Source of the DNA: Alphaproteobacteria bacterium casp-alpha6
GTDB taxonomy: Bacteria; Pseudomonadota; Alphaproteobacteria; Rhodobacterales; Rhodobacteraceae
DNA length: 64,000 nucleotides
Direction: 5' to 3'
NCBI GenBank assembly: GCA_001510135.1
Contig: LFER01000016.1
Coordinates: 23,238-87,237, forward strand
Position 1 is the first letter of the stretch; each line of letters begins with the position of its first letter. Both the position numbers and the translations under genes were made by a program. This document shows, one piece after another, positions 63,843-64,000 of this stretch. The notes beneath the pieces were generated by a model. It was not told the origin of the DNA, did not search any database, and saw only the letters and a list, made by a program, of their open reading frames with translations.

Positions 63843-64000
63843 ATGGTATCGCGCCGCGACTTTCTACAGATGGCAATGGCCACAACTGCGCTTTATGGCG
63901 CCTCTGGTTTTGGAAAATGGGGCAAGCTTTCTGCCCAACAGGCCATGAGCCAAGAAAAGCTCCTTGAATTTGATACTTTTGGAAATGTGTCCTTGATCCA
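63843..64000 (+). CDS. soxB: Thiosulfohydrolase SoxB, N-terminal fragment
   Basis: ATG at 63843; 52 codons before the window end. The N terminus has a Tat signal (VSRRDFLQMAMATTALYGAS) followed by LSAQQAM, as in SoxB proteins. The position after soxA supports the call. SoxB is a dimanganese enzyme that releases sulfate from SoxY-bound thiosulfonate; its metal sites lie outside the window. Confidence 0.9.
   Translation, partial: MVSRRDFLQMAMATTALYGASGFGKWGKLSAQQAMSQEKLLEFDTFGNVSLI

Noticed and set aside
1..64000. Insertion sequences, prophage genes, CRISPR arrays, rRNA or tRNA genes
   Set aside because: Reading both strands I saw no transposase or phage structural motif, no regularly spaced repeats and no RNA gene signature.

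Overview
The window reads as chromosomal DNA of a marine alphaproteobacterium of the Rhodobacteraceae (Roseobacter group). Reasons: the recA operator is an alphaproteobacterial LexA box (GAAC-N7-GAAC), a sox thiosulfate-oxidation cluster is present, two gap genes flank a 47-codon membrane-protein gene beside tkt, and gene families common in roseobacters occur (MttB-like methyltransferase, MmsA, tripartite tricarboxylate transporter with DUF1446/DUF4387, creatinase). The assignment is an inference from gene content; no rRNA is present. I saw no insertion sequence, prophage, CRISPR array or tRNA, and coding density is high.

Layout. 1-9.3 kb: end of a DsbA/ScsC-like gene and a BepA-like M48 protease on the minus strand, then on the plus strand an aminotransferase, the murein amidase amiC, mrcA (PBP1A), prfB and an amidase. 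9.4-14.2 kb: fatty-acid synthesis block fabD-fabG-acpP-fabF followed by mltG. 14.2-21 kb: an AT-rich sulfotransferase, SOS-controlled recA, alaS, a DUF1330 gene and typA. 21-31.5 kb: central and one-carbon metabolism on the minus strand (MttB-family protein, mmsA, two gap paralogues, tkt), with coaD and a coiled-coil/zapA pair on the plus strand and the grxD-bolA pair on the minus strand. 31.5-37 kb: a tightly packed five-gene minus-strand operon for CoA-ester degradation (acyl-CoA ligase, 3-hydroxyacyl-CoA dehydrogenase, enoyl-CoA hydratase, two SDRs). 37-42.7 kb: assorted accessory genes (TPR-TylF fusion, secreted hypothetical, serine hydrolase, AhpD-like protein, a cobalamin/4Fe-4S reductive-dehalogenase-like protein). 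42.8-51.6 kb: a tctCBA transporter operon extended by DUF1446, DUF4387 and AbrB-family genes, divergent from a TctDE two-component system whose kinase gene overlaps a lone periplasmic binding protein gene. 51.9-57.9 kb: creatinase, UxaA-type dehydratase, M29 aminopeptidase, thioesterase and DMT exporter. 57.9-64 kb: the sox cluster, soxT-soxR-glcG-soxS divergent from soxV-W-X-Y-Z-A-B, with soxB cut by the window end.

How the parts work together. The sox genes encode periplasmic thiosulfate oxidation (SoxXA, SoxYZ, SoxB), thiol redox maintenance (SoxS, SoxV, SoxW), sulfur-compound import (SoxT) and an ArsR-type repressor (SoxR). Two inverted repeats of the same 7-N6-7 design sit in the soxS/soxV and soxW/soxX gaps and are good candidates for SoxR operators. 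The gap genes carry three copies of a LacI-type palindrome close to TGTTAGCGCTAACA, and the residue at the NAD-selecting Asp position differs between the two enzymes (Asp36 against Ala36), which suggests separate NAD and NADP duties. The tct locus looks like a complete but functionally unassigned uptake-and-catabolism module with its own sensory pair. Starts have been moved inward from the longest open frame for mrcA, prfB, the amidase, acpP, recA, coaD, the AhpD-like gene, creatinase and soxX, for reasons given in each entry.
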